Source: Oleiagrimonas citrea
GTDB taxonomy: Bacteria; Pseudomonadota; Gammaproteobacteria; Xanthomonadales; Rhodanobacteraceae
Assembly (NCBI RefSeq): GCF_012395255.1
Contig: NZ_JAAZQD010000001.1
Location: 124,001-188,000 of the forward strand
DNA length: 64,000 nt
Reading direction: 5' to 3'
The notes under the pieces are model-generated. The model ran no database searches and was not told the origin of the DNA. It worked only from the letters and a program-made list of their open reading frames with translations. Both the position numbers and the translations under genes were made by a program. Shown here in pieces: positions 19,976-27,684 of the stretch (position 1 is its first letter; every line of letters begins with the position of its first letter).

Positions 19976-20605
19976 TCAGGCCTTCAAGTAGCCACGCTCG
20001 ATGGCCAGACGATACAGGTCCAGCTCTGAACCGGCGCCAAGCTTGCTCATCAGACTGGCCCGATGAATGTAGACGGTCTTCTGACCGATGCCCAATGCGG
20101 CAGCCGCCTGTTTCGGCGTCTTGCCTTCGGCCAGCAATAGAAACACCTCGCGTTCGCGCGCGGTCAGACGCACCAGCGGATCGGCCTCTTCTCGGGATTG
20201 CGTGGAACGACGCCGCGCCACGTCGGAACTGATGTACTGCTTGCCCTGCATCACCGCACGCAGGCCGGCGACCAGCTCTTCCGGCGCCGCCCCCTTGGTG
20301 ACATATCCGCTGGCACCGCGGCGAAGCGCTTCGGACACATAGGGCTCACTGTCGTGCATGCTCAGAATCACCACACGCGTCTTCGGCGCGATGCTGAGCA
20401 GATGCTCGACCAGTGGTAGACCGCTCGCGTCGGGCAGCGACAGGTCCAGTGCGATAAGATCCGGCGCCGCGCGCGAGACGGCTTCGACCGCCTCGTCGGC
20501 ATTGCAGCACTCGGCCGTGACTTCGAGATCCGGCTCGATTTCGATCAGGCTCTTGAAGCCTTCGCGAACAATGGCGTGGTCGTCGACCAGAACAATGCGA
20601 TACAT
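19976..20605 (-). CDS. NarL/LuxR-family response regulator
   Basis: The 209-residue regulator has a receiver domain with acidic pocket Asp8-Asp9, phosphoacceptor Asp54 (IALDLSLPD) and Lys in GYVTKGA, a linker, and a C-terminal LuxR helix-turn-helix (LTAREREVFLLLAEGKTPKQAAAALG). The GASGYVTKGA and QYIS-x-x-A segments recall GacA/UvrY/UhpA-type regulators. It is divergent from, and almost certainly partnered with, the histidine kinase starting at 20682, with 76 bases between them for shared control. The target genes are unknown; the candidate Rsm-like RNA beyond the kinase is an obvious candidate. Confidence 0.92.
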   Translation of the reverse strand: MYRIVLVDDHAIVREGFKSLIEIEPDLEVTAECCNADEAVEAVSRAAPDLIALDLSLPDASGLPLVEHLLSIAPKTRVVILSMHDSEPYVSEALRRGASGYVTKGAAPEELVAGLRAVMQGKQYISSDVARRRSTQSREEADPLVRLTAREREVFLLLAEGKTPKQAAAALGIGQKTVYIHRASLMSKLGAGSELDLYRLAIERGYLKA

Positions 20606-20681
20606 GCCGTGACTCTACCCTCTAATCCATGAGAGCGGGGAGCGTGGCGTAACACCTGCCCGCATGTAAACTGTTCGATTG

Positions 20682-22274
20682 ATGCGTCTCTCCTCGCCAA
20701 TCTGGAGCCGCGGACCACTGGTCGGCTTATTGTACTTCGCCGCCTGGCTCGTGCTGCTCAACTATGTCGCGCCGCAGTGGATGATTTCACCCGGCCTGCG
20801 TTTCGGTGCGCTGTTGCTGGCACGCCCGCGCTACTGGCCGTGGCTGATTGCCGGAGAATGGGCTGCCCACCTTCTTTTCCGCGTCGGGTCCGCTGAAGAC
20901 GCGGCCTGGCTGCACGCATTCATCACCAACGATGCAGCCGCCGTGCTGGTTGTCGGCGTCTGCATCGCCATCCTGCGACGTTTCGGCCTGAAGGCCACCC
21001 TGCGCACCCCCGAGGATGTGGCCCGCATGCTGGCCGCGGCGCTGATCACCGCGTTCGTCAATACCCTGCTCTGCTGCACGCTCAGCAATGTCATCCATGC
21101 ACAGATGGCCTTGCAGAGCCTGGGCAGCGTGATCGGCAGCGAATTGCTGCGCGAGTACCTGGGCAGCCTGCTCGTCGTGCCGATCATGATCATGGCGGTG
21201 CGAGAACCGCCCGAACGCCAGGAGATCGCCCGCACGTTGCTCGAAGCGCTGTTCGTGCTGCTGCCCACCATGATCCTGCTGCTGGTGATGCTGAAGAGCT
21301 CGCAACCCCTGCCCAGCTTCGCCCGCATTCTCGCGCTGGTCCCGGTACTGCTGTTCGCCTTCCGCAATGGCTGGCGCGGAGCCATCTTTGCCATGGTGCT
21401 CATCAATGGCGGCATGATGGCGTTCACCCGCGTCGACTTGAACCAGTTTCCGTCCACCGAGTCGTTGCTGTTCCTGGCCGTGGCCGGAACCGGCGCACTG
21501 GTGCTGGGTGCCGCCTCGGACGCCCTGCGCCGAAGCAGTCGCCGCCTGTCGATCCAGAATGCCCGCCTGGAGGGCGCCAATCGCCGGCTGGATCAACTGG
21601 CCCGGCAGCTCAGCGAGGTCGCGCGTCGCAATCTGCGCACCGAGGAACAGCAACGGCGTTATGTCGCCGCCGAGCTGCATGACGAACTCGGCCAGAACCT
21701 GACCGCGATCCAGACCCGCGTGAAACTGGCTCAGACCCGACTGCGCGAGGCCGGACTGTCGGACGTCGCCACCTCGATCAATGACATCCTCGCACACATG
21801 CGCGCCGCGGTGCGACGACTGCTGAACAGCCTGCGCCCGACGGTACTGGACGAATTCGGCCTGGCCCGCGCGCTGGAGGAAGGTCCCGTGCGCGACCTGC
21901 TGAAAACCGCCGGCGTGGACTACCAGCTGCACCTGCGCGGCAACCTGCAGGACCTGGACGAAGACACCCGCATCACGGTCTATCGCGTGGTCCAGGAAGC
22001 GGCCACCAACACCGTACGTCACGCCATGGCCAGCCGATTCGTCCTGCGCGTGCTGAGCGGCCGACGCAATGGACGCCGCATGGTCGCGCTGGATATGCGC
22101 GACGACGGCGTCGGACTCGGCGGCGACCACACCGGCAGCGGTCGCCGCAGCGGTCATGGATTGCAGAGCATGCGCGATCGTGTCGCGGCGCTGGGCGGAA
22201 TCCTGCGCATCCACATCAGTGAAAACGGAACCCGCTTGCGCATCCTGCTTCCTGCGAGTGGCCGCGAGCATTGA
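20682..22274 (+). CDS. MASE1-type sensor histidine kinase (UhpB-like)
   Basis: The 530-residue kinase has an N-terminal block of about eight membrane helices (residues 1-280) resembling the MASE1 sensor, a coiled linker, a HisKA_3 dimerisation helix with phosphoaccepting His333 (AAELHDELGQNLTAI), and a HATPase domain with N box (QEAATNTVRHA), G1 (RDDGVGLGG) and G2 (GHGLQSMRDRV). This architecture pairs with NarL-type regulators, and one is encoded divergently next door. An in-frame TTG one codon upstream of the ATG is ignored. The signal sensed is unknown. Confidence 0.92.
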   Translation: MRLSSPIWSRGPLVGLLYFAAWLVLLNYVAPQWMISPGLRFGALLLARPRYWPWLIAGEWAAHLLFRVGSAEDAAWLHAFITNDAAAVLVVGVCIAILRRFGLKATLRTPEDVARMLAAALITAFVNTLLCCTLSNVIHAQMALQSLGSVIGSELLREYLGSLLVVPIMIMAVREPPERQEIARTLLEALFVLLPTMILLLVMLKSSQPLPSFARILALVPVLLFAFRNGWRGAIFAMVLINGGMMAFTRVDLNQFPSTESLLFLAVAGTGALVLGAASDALRRSSRRLSIQNARLEGANRRLDQLARQLSEVARRNLRTEEQQRRYVAAELHDELGQNLTAIQTRVKLAQTRLREAGLSDVATSINDILAHMRAAVRRLLNSLRPTVLDEFGLARALEEGPVRDLLKTAGVDYQLHLRGNLQDLDEDTRITVYRVVQEAATNTVRHAMASRFVLRVLSGRRNGRRMVALDMRDDGVGLGGDHTGSGRRSGHGLQSMRDRVAALGGILRIHISENGTRLRILLPASGREH

Positions 22275-22329
22275 AAGCCTGCGAAATCGCAAGGCAAGCA
22301 TTTGCTTTTATTGGATTTTCCTCACCCTC

Positions 22330-22381
22330 TTAACGTGTAGGAAATTTTCCAATATTCATCCGTCGTTAACGTGGCTAAGCT
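22330..22381 (+). promoter_or_regulatory. AT-rich dyad and direct repeats upstream of the candidate sRNA
   Basis: This low-GC stretch contrasts with its surroundings. It contains an imperfect dyad centred near 22345 (TGTAGGAAA and TTTCCAATA, seven of nine positions symmetrical), two copies of TTAACGTG at 22330-22337 and 22366-22373, and a possible -10 TAAGCT at 22376-22381. The dyad faintly resembles the upstream sites of GacA/LetA-controlled Rsm RNA genes. Binding protein and start site are inferred, not shown. Confidence 0.4.
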
Positions 22382-22387
22382 TCATCC

Positions 22388-22574
22388 CAACGTTGTGGGG
22401 GAGTCGCCGCCTAGCGGCGATCCGAGCCAATCGTGGGGACGGTTGGTTCAACGGCCCGAAGGGAATCGGGTCTTCCGGAGATGGATCATCCGGAATGCGC
22501 AGTGACGCGCCGCCGGGTCGCTCCCGGCTCGAGCCGCGCGAAGAACAAGGAGTTCTTCCGCGGCCTTTTATTTT
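22388..22574 (+). ncRNA. Candidate CsrA/RsmA-titrating small RNA (RsmY/RsmZ/CsrB-like)
   Basis: The ORF-free gap between the histidine kinase and fur folds into a row of stem-loops with GGA in the loops. They are: 10 bp at 22424-22449 with loop UGGGGA; 5 bp at 22455-22470 with loop AGGGAA; 7 bp at 22473-22495 with AUGGA in the loop; and a final 13-bp bulged hairpin at 22533-22564 with loop AAGGA (ACAAGGAGU in context, close to the CsrA consensus), followed by CUUUUAUUUU. Two further hairpins (22404-22420, 22512-22528) lack GGA. The last hairpin plus T-run is an intrinsic terminator on the plus strand, so a short non-coding transcript is likely. The 5' end is approximate. Confidence 0.6.
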
Positions 22575-22644
22575 CCGGCATATCGAACCGCGCGAGCTCG
22601 CCTGCTCCGCGGCGCAACGCTGTCTCGATCTCGAGAACGGCAGG

Positions 22645-23064
22645 TTATTTCTTCTGGTCGGACTTCGGTCGCACGTAGAGCACCAGGCTGTGGTCCTGGA
22701 TCTCGTAACCGTGACGCTCGGCAATCTCGTGCTGCAGCTTCTCGATCTCGTCACTGACGAACTCAATGACCTTGCCGCTGTCTACATCGATCATGTGGTC
22801 GTGATGCTGGCCGCGATCGAGCTCGAAGACGGCCTGCCCGCCCTCGAAGTTGTGCTTGATCAGAATACCGGCAGCCTCGAACTGCGTGAGTACGCGATAC
22901 ACCGTAGCCAGACCGATGTCTTCCTGGCTGTCGAGCAGGCGGCGATAGATGTCTTCGGCGGTCAGGTGGCGCTGCGGGGATTCCTCGAAAAGATGCAGGA
23001 TGCGCATGCGCGGGTGAGTGACCTTCAGGCCGGCCTTGCGAAGTTCTTGCGTTTCCTGATCCAT
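22645..23064 (-). CDS. fur: Ferric uptake regulator Fur
   Basis: The 139-residue repressor has the winged-helix DNA-binding half (THPRMRILHLFEES...DIGLATVYRVLTQFEAAGIL) and the metal/dimerisation half with HHDHMIDVDSGKV. It contains no cysteine at all, so the structural zinc site of E. coli Fur (two CxxC pairs) is absent, as in Fur proteins that depend on His/Asp/Glu sites only. With iron(II) bound it represses iron-uptake genes. It is divergent from bamE, the common fur-omlA arrangement. Confidence 0.96.
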   Translation of the reverse strand: MDQETQELRKAGLKVTHPRMRILHLFEESPQRHLTAEDIYRRLLDSQEDIGLATVYRVLTQFEAAGILIKHNFEGGQAVFELDRGQHHDHMIDVDSGKVIEFVSDEIEKLQHEIAERHGYEIQDHSLVLYVRPKSDQKK

Positions 23065-23151
23065 GCGGGGTTCCCGGGGCGCATTTGAACGCCTTGTCTA
23101 TCTACGCGTAGTGTATCATCGACCCTTTGGACCAAACCGGATTTTCGCGAC

Positions 23152-23580
23152 ATGCGCAAGCTCTTTCTGCCACTGCTTCTCGCAGGCTTGGCCGTCCTCA
23201 TGGCGGGCTGCGGCCTGGTCTACAAACCGACCATTCAGCAGGGGAACCTGATCGAGAAGAAGGTCATGGACCAGCTGAAACCCGGCATGACCAAGCGACA
23301 GGTCATGGTGCTGCTGGGCACCCCCGCGATCAGCTCGCCTTTCGACCATGATCGCTGGGATTACATCCAGACCACCAAGATGCGCGGCAAGAAGACCGTG
23401 GAGCACAAGCTCTCGCTCTACTTCGAATACGGCGTGCTCGCACGTACCGAAGGCACCTACTATGGCCAGAACGCCAGCAAGGAGCAGGAGCTGCTCGATC
23501 AGGCCAAGAAATACCACGTCGAAGTCTCGGGCAAGAGCGCCAAGGGCGACAAGAATCACGGCGACGATTCCGGCGAGTGA
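23152..23580 (+). CDS. bamE: Outer membrane assembly lipoprotein BamE (SmpA/OmlA)
   Basis: The 142-residue lipoprotein has a signal peptide ending in the lipobox LMAGC with lipidated Cys20, then the SmpA/OmlA domain (GNLIEKKVMDQLKPGMTKRQVMVLLGTP, FDHDRWDYIQT). BamE supports the BAM complex that inserts beta-barrel proteins in the outer membrane. The last 30 residues are a charged Lys/Asp/Gly tail that is longer than the conserved domain. It diverges from fur and converges with rnfH. Confidence 0.94.
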   Translation: MRKLFLPLLLAGLAVLMAGCGLVYKPTIQQGNLIEKKVMDQLKPGMTKRQVMVLLGTPAISSPFDHDRWDYIQTTKMRGKKTVEHKLSLYFEYGVLARTEGTYYGQNASKEQELLDQAKKYHVEVSGKSAKGDKNHGDDSGE

Positions 23581-23584
23581 CGCC

Positions 23585-23869
23585 CTAGCCTCCTCGATCG
23601 GCCCGGCGCCGCCGGGCCTGCATCGGATCCATCTGCAACGGACGATAGATTTCCACACGATCACCATCGCGCAAGCTGTGATCGCGACCGACCTTGCGAC
23701 TGAAGATACCGACCGGCGCCATCGACACATCCAGATGCGGGCACGCCTGCGCCAGATCGCAGGCAGCAAGCGCTTCGGCCACCGTGGCGCCCTCGTGCAA
23801 GCAGAGTTCACGGAAATAGGTACCGCCCGGCCAAGCATGCACCACCTGCACGGTCATATCGTCAGCCAT
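23585..23869 (-). CDS. rnfH: RnfH-family ubiquitin-like protein
   Basis: The 94-residue protein begins MADDMTVQVVHAWPGG and shows the beta-grasp RnfH pattern: ATVAEALAACDL, GIFSRKVGRDHSLRDGDRVEIYRPLQMDP. Its role is unknown in most bacteria. It overlaps the end of ratA by eight bases, and the ratA-rnfH pair opposite smpB and next to bamE is conserved in E. coli as well. Confidence 0.92.
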   Translation of the reverse strand: MADDMTVQVVHAWPGGTYFRELCLHEGATVAEALAACDLAQACPHLDVSMAPVGIFSRKVGRDHSLRDGDRVEIYRPLQMDPMQARRRRADRGG

Positions 23870-24293
23870 ACGCGCGCTTAGCCTCCGCACAGAAATCGTC
23901 GACCATGCGGTTGGCCAGGCTCTGGAAGCCGATACGCAAGGCCGCAGCACCCAGCCGCGAGGAGAATTCGAAATCCAGCTCCAAAGCAACCTTGCAACCG
24001 GCGTCACCCATGGGCGTGAACGTCCAGACACCGTCCAGCTTGCGGAACGGACCATCGACGAGCTCCATGTCCAACCGCGCCGGACGATGACCGCGATTGC
24101 GCGTGGTGAAACCATGACGCAACCCGGCAAAGCGCAGATCCAGGCGCGCCACGAGAGTGTCGCCCTGGCGTTCGAGCAGGGTCGCCCCCACACACCAGGA
24201 AAAGCGCTTTGGGTATGCTTCGACATCATTGACCAGGTCGAACATCTGTTCAGGCGTGTAACGCACGATGGCGCTTCGGCGGATCTGGACCAC
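23862..24293 (-). CDS. ratA: RatA/Coq10-like START-domain protein
   Basis: The 143-residue SRPBCC protein opens VQIRRSAIVRYTPEQMFDLVNDVEAYPKR, the signature of the RatA/Coq10 family, with a C-terminal amphipathic helix (LANRMVDDFCAEAKRAYG). E. coli RatA was described as a toxin blocking 70S formation, while homologues bind ubiquinone. I use the GTG at 24293, which has GAGG six bases upstream; no in-frame ATG lies nearby. It is transcribed ahead of rnfH. Confidence 0.9.
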   Translation of the reverse strand: MVQIRRSAIVRYTPEQMFDLVNDVEAYPKRFSWCVGATLLERQGDTLVARLDLRFAGLRHGFTTRNRGHRPARLDMELVDGPFRKLDGVWTFTPMGDAGCKVALELDFEFSSRLGAAALRIGFQSLANRMVDDFCAEAKRAYG

Positions 24294-24355
24294 GGATTCC
24301 TCAATTCATTTCGGACGCCGCACGCGGCGGCTGACAAGCACACAGTCTAGCGAAC

Positions 24356-24844
24356 ATGGCCAAGAACAAGGACAAGGCATCGTCGAAAGGCGGCAGCACC
24401 ATCGCGCTGAACAAGCGCGCACGCCACGAATACCACATCGACCGCCGCTACGAAGCCGGCATCGCCCTGCAGGGCTGGGAAGTGAAGGCGCTGCGCGCGG
24501 GCCGCATCAACTTCGGCGACAGCTACGCCATCATCAAGGACCGCGAGATCTATCTGTTCGGCACCTCGATTCCCGCGCTGATATCGGCCTCGACCCACGT
24601 GATTGCCAACGACCGGCGCACACGCAAGCTGCTGCTGAACCGTCGCGAGATCGACGAACTCATCGGTGCGGTCGAGCGCAAGGGCTACACGCTGATTCCC
24701 ACCGCGATGTACTGGAAGCAGAACAAGGTCAAGGTGGAGATCGGCCTGGCCAAGGGCAAGAAGGCGCACGACAAGCGCGAGACCGAGAAGGAACGTGACT
24801 GGAACCGCGAAAAGCAGCGCGTCATGAACGCGCGTAATCGCTGA
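24356..24844 (+). CDS. smpB: SsrA-binding protein SmpB
   Basis: The 162-residue protein binds tmRNA and delivers it to stalled ribosomes. Conserved stretches are [37 protein letters not shown], the [15 protein letters not shown] tail that occupies the mRNA channel, and the C-terminal basic residues. It is followed directly, in convergent orientation, by the tmRNA gene, so the two parts of the trans-translation system are adjacent. Confidence 0.97.
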   Translation: MAKNKDKASSKGGSTIALNKRARHEYHIDRRYEAGIALQGWEVKALRAGRINFGDSYAIIKDREIYLFGTSIPALISASTHVIANDRRTRKLLLNRREIDELIGAVERKGYTLIPTAMYWKQNKVKVEIGLAKGKKAHDKRETEKERDWNREKQRVMNARNR

Positions 24845-24873
24845 TTCCCGTCCACACCCGACGCAATAAAGAC

Positions 24874-24909
24874 ATCGGCCGATCATGGAGGATTCCATGA
24901 TCGGCCGAT
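24874..24909 (-). terminator. Terminator shared by ssrA and smpB
   Basis: A 16-bp perfect stem (ATCGGCCGATCATGGA and its complement) closes a GGAT loop between the two convergent genes. On the minus strand it is followed by GTCTTTATT and on the plus strand by CGGTTTTGG, so it can end both transcripts. Confidence 0.85.
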
Positions 24910-24915
24910 CGGTTT

Positions 24916-25271
<356 letters not shown>

Positions 25272-25398
25272 GGGGAAAACTGCGTGCTGGCAGACTCAAG
25301 TATATAGGCGCTTCGACGCCATTCAAGAGATGCGCGAGATTCGGCTCGATCTTTTTTCGCCTGGCCCGCATCGCACGCGACGGCCCGGCCGAGCACAA

Positions 25399-25434
25399 AT
25401 GAAGCCGGCCGCATGGAGCCGCGGCCGGCTTCAT
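25399..25434 (-). terminator. Terminator of the RcnB-like gene
   Basis: A 14-bp perfect stem (ATGAAGCCGGCCGC and complement) with an eight-base loop follows the RcnB-like stop codon; on the minus strand the tail reads TTTGTGCTC, so the T-run is short. The remaining 25272-25398 upstream of tmRNA holds its promoter region but no gene. Confidence 0.65.
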
Positions 25435-25470
25435 CGAAAATGTCCATGCGTAGATCGGCCGGCTCCCGTG

Positions 25471-25833
25471 TCACTGATTGGCGATGATGTTCAGAATCAC
25501 GCCAGTCGTGATCGCAACCAGCAGGAAATCGCCATTGTCACTGCGCTGCCAACGATAGCCGGGCGGCGGCGCATGCAAGTGGTGCGCACGCCAGTCGGTA
25601 ATGACGTAGCGCCTCGAACGATACATCTCCGGCACACGCCCCCCCTTGTGATACCAGCCTTCCTTGCGGCCGCGATCGTGATGCAGGCGCCCATAGCCGT
25701 GCTTGCCGGCATGCGGATTTCCGTGACCGCGACCATGGCCACGACCGGCATGTCCCGGAGGATCGGCCAGCGCGGCACCCGCGAACATCAGCGATGCGGC
25801 ACACAGCGCAACCATCAGTTTCTTCATTTTCAT
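25471..25833 (-). CDS. RcnB-family periplasmic protein
   Basis: The 120-residue protein has a signal peptide (MKMKKLMVALCAASLMFAGAALA), a His/Gly-rich region (HAGRGHGRGHGNPHAGKHGYGRLHH) and the RcnB-like domain RRYVITDWRAHHLHAPPPGYRWQ followed by a hydrophobic end. RcnB in E. coli modulates nickel/cobalt efflux; many family members are uncharacterised. The His-rich stretch suggests metal binding. The start at 25833 has AGGGAG at good spacing; the longer upstream reading is unsupported. Confidence 0.8.
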   Translation of the reverse strand: MKMKKLMVALCAASLMFAGAALADPPGHAGRGHGRGHGNPHAGKHGYGRLHHDRGRKEGWYHKGGRVPEMYRSRRYVITDWRAHHLHAPPPGYRWQRSDNGDFLLVAITTGVILNIIANQ

Positions 25834-26041
25834 GTGATCTCCCTCGTTCCGGTGAATGCGGGCAGGCAGCAAACCGCACCGGAAAGTGACGGTACAACCG
25901 CAATTTATGCCTGAGGCCAGCCTGTTGGACACCGGCAGAAGCCTGGCTGAACGGCCGACCCGCCACGCTCTTTGTGCGATAGAAATCGCATTTCAGAGCC
26001 GTTTTCGCCCGCTCAAGCGAGGCCTAGGCCACAGGTCATAG

Positions 26042-26082
26042 TTGACGATCTCGATCTTGGTGTTATAGTTCACTACAACACC
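26042..26082 (+). promoter_or_regulatory. Promoter with embedded YtrA-type GntR operator
   Basis: A -35 TTGACG (26042-26047) and -10 TATAGT (26064-26069) are 16 bp apart. The -10 lies inside an inverted repeat at 26059-26082 whose 11-base halves GGTGTTATAGT and ACTACAACACC differ at one position. The outer bases fit GGTG-N16-CACC, the pattern I recall for YtrA operators in Xanthomonas. Repressor binding would block RNA polymerase directly, so the downstream GntR protein probably represses its own operon. Confidence 0.75.
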
Positions 26083-26110
26083 AGTCACCTAGGCCACCAA
26101 GGAGGCCGTC

Positions 26111-26452
26111 ATGAGCACTCGCAAGACCATCGCCGCCGTCGCGTCCGTCGCCATCCTGGTTTCCACGGTCACCGTCTTCCGCACCAGCGCGAATACGCCC
26201 GTCACGTACGCCAAGTCCGCGGCCGCCGCCGCACTGAACCATGCCGCCGCCACCGAACTGGCTCCGGTCGTCGTCTATGCCTCTGCCCTGCCGCGCGATA
26301 CAGTCGGTTCGCTCGATGCATCGTTCGACCATGGCGTGAAGGCCGACGCCGGTCTGTCGTCGCTGGAAAGCAGCGCGCTGCGCATCGGTTCGCAACTGTC
26401 CATGCCCTACTACTCGTTTGCCTCGAATCTGCACACCCTGATCAAGGAATAA
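26111..26452 (+). CDS. Small exported protein leading the GntR/ABC operon
   Basis: I do not recognise this 113-residue protein. It has an N-terminal hydrophobic segment (TIAAVASVAILVSTVTVF) that may be a signal peptide or anchor, then an Ala-rich region (AAAAALNHAAATELAPVVVYA) and an acidic-to-neutral tail ending ASNLHTLIKE. The ribosome site AAGGAGG is strong. It is the first gene after the operator and is followed within four bases by the GntR gene, so it is part of the same regulon and probably acts at the membrane with the transporter. Confidence 0.7.
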   Translation: MSTRKTIAAVASVAILVSTVTVFRTSANTPVTYAKSAAAAALNHAAATELAPVVVYASALPRDTVGSLDASFDHGVKADAGLSSLESSALRIGSQLSMPYYSFASNLHTLIKE

Positions 26453-26455
26453 GGC

Positions 26456-26830
26456 ATGACCATCACCTGGAACGACAACGTCCCGATCTATCGCCAGCTG
26501 CGCGCACGCGTAGTGGCGATGATCCTGGACGGTGCGCTGGCCGAGGGCGACGCCCTGCCCTCGGTGCGCCAAGTGGCCGCCGACTACCAGATCAATCCGT
26601 TGACGGTATCGAAGGCCTATCAGGAGCTGGTGGACGAGGATTTGGTCGAAAAACGTCGCGGACTGGGAATGTTCGTGACCGAGGGCGCACGCAAGGCACT
26701 GCTGGGCTCGGAGCGGGATCGTTTCCTGCGCGAGGAATGGCCCGCCATCCATGCCCGCATGCAGCGGCTGGGACTCACCCTGGAGCAGCTGATGAAGGCT
26801 GCCGACGACAACAAGGAGAATGCTTCATGA
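26456..26830 (+). CDS. YtrA-subfamily GntR transcriptional regulator
   Basis: The 124-residue protein has a GntR winged helix-turn-helix (VPIYRQLRARVVAMILDGALAEGDALPSVRQVAADYQINPLTVSKAYQELVDEDLVEKRRGLGMFV) and only a short C-terminal dimerisation tail of about 45 residues, diagnostic of the YtrA subfamily that controls ABC transporter operons. The stop overlaps the start of the ATPase gene (ATGA). It likely binds the inverted repeat at 26059-26082. Confidence 0.93.
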   Translation: MTITWNDNVPIYRQLRARVVAMILDGALAEGDALPSVRQVAADYQINPLTVSKAYQELVDEDLVEKRRGLGMFVTEGARKALLGSERDRFLREEWPAIHARMQRLGLTLEQLMKAADDNKENAS

Positions 26831-27684
26831 GCGCCGCAATCGAAGCCGTCAGGCTCACCAAGCGCTACAGCAGCACGCTTGCGCTGGACGAGGTCGATTT
26901 CAGCATTCAGTCCGGGCGCATCATCGGCCTGATCGGCCCCAACGGCGCCGGCAAGACCACAGCACTCAAGGCCATCCTCGGCCTGACCGACTTCGAAGGC
27001 TCGTTGACCGTGCTGGGCAAGGACCCGCGCAAGTCGCGTGAGGACCTGATGCGCGACGTGTGCTTCATCGCCGACGTCGCGGTACTGCCGCGCTGGATCC
27101 GTGTCGCCCAGGCCATCGATTTCGTCGAAGCGATCCATCCGCGCTTCGACCGCGCACGCTGCGAACATTTCCTCGCCCGCACCAAGCTGCAGCCGCAGCA
27201 CAAGGTCAAGCAACTGTCCAAGGGCATGATCGTGCAGTTGCACCTGGCGCTCGTCATGGCCATCGACGCCAAGCTGCTGGTGCTCGACGAGCCGACGCTG
27301 GGCCTGGACATCCTGTACCGCAAGCAGTTCTACCAGAGCCTGCTGGAGGACTACTTCGACGAGGACAAGACCATTCTCGTGACCACGCACCAGGTCGAGG
27401 AGATCGAGCACATCCTCACCGACCTCATGTTCATCCGCGACGGCAAAGTCGTGTTGGATACCGACATGGATAGCATGGGCGAGCGCTTCATCGAAGTGAT
27501 GGTCAATCCGGACAAGGCCGACGCCGCACGCCAGCTGCAGCCGCTGGACGAGCGCAACGTATTCGGCAAGAACATCTTCCTGTTCGACGGCATCGAACGC
27601 GCACAACTGGAAGCGCTCGGCGAAACCCGCCGGCCTTCGGTCAGCGACCTGTTCGTCGCCACCATGAAAGGAACCTACGCATGA
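26827..27684 (+). CDS. ABC transporter ATP-binding protein
   Basis: The 285-residue ATPase has Walker A (GPNGAGKTTALK), an ABC signature variant (QLSKGMIVQL), Walker B with the catalytic Glu (LLVLDEPTLGLD) and an H-loop (TTHQVEE). It is of the ABC-2/drug-export type, with a C-terminal extension of about 70 residues. Four-base overlaps join it to both the GntR gene before and the permease gene after, so the transporter is made as a coupled unit. The substrate is unknown; such YtrA-linked pumps respond to cell-envelope stress in other bacteria. Confidence 0.93.
   Translation: MSAAIEAVRLTKRYSSTLALDEVDFSIQSGRIIGLIGPNGAGKTTALKAILGLTDFEGSLTVLGKDPRKSREDLMRDVCFIADVAVLPRWIRVAQAIDFVEAIHPRFDRARCEHFLARTKLQPQHKVKQLSKGMIVQLHLALVMAIDAKLLVLDEPTLGLDILYRKQFYQSLLEDYFDEDKTILVTTHQVEEIEHILTDLMFIRDGKVVLDTDMDSMGERFIEVMVNPDKADAARQLQPLDERNVFGKNIFLFDGIERAQLEALGETRRPSVSDLFVATMKGTYA

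Noticed and set aside
23102-23111. Perfect palindrome CTACGCGTAG between fur and bamE
   Set aside because: It does not resemble a Fur box, and a 10-bp palindrome alone is weak evidence for an operator.
25834-26041. Possible additional small gene between the RcnB-like gene and the GntR operon
   Set aside because: Frames here are short, lack ribosome sites and look like upstream sequence of the two divergent genes.
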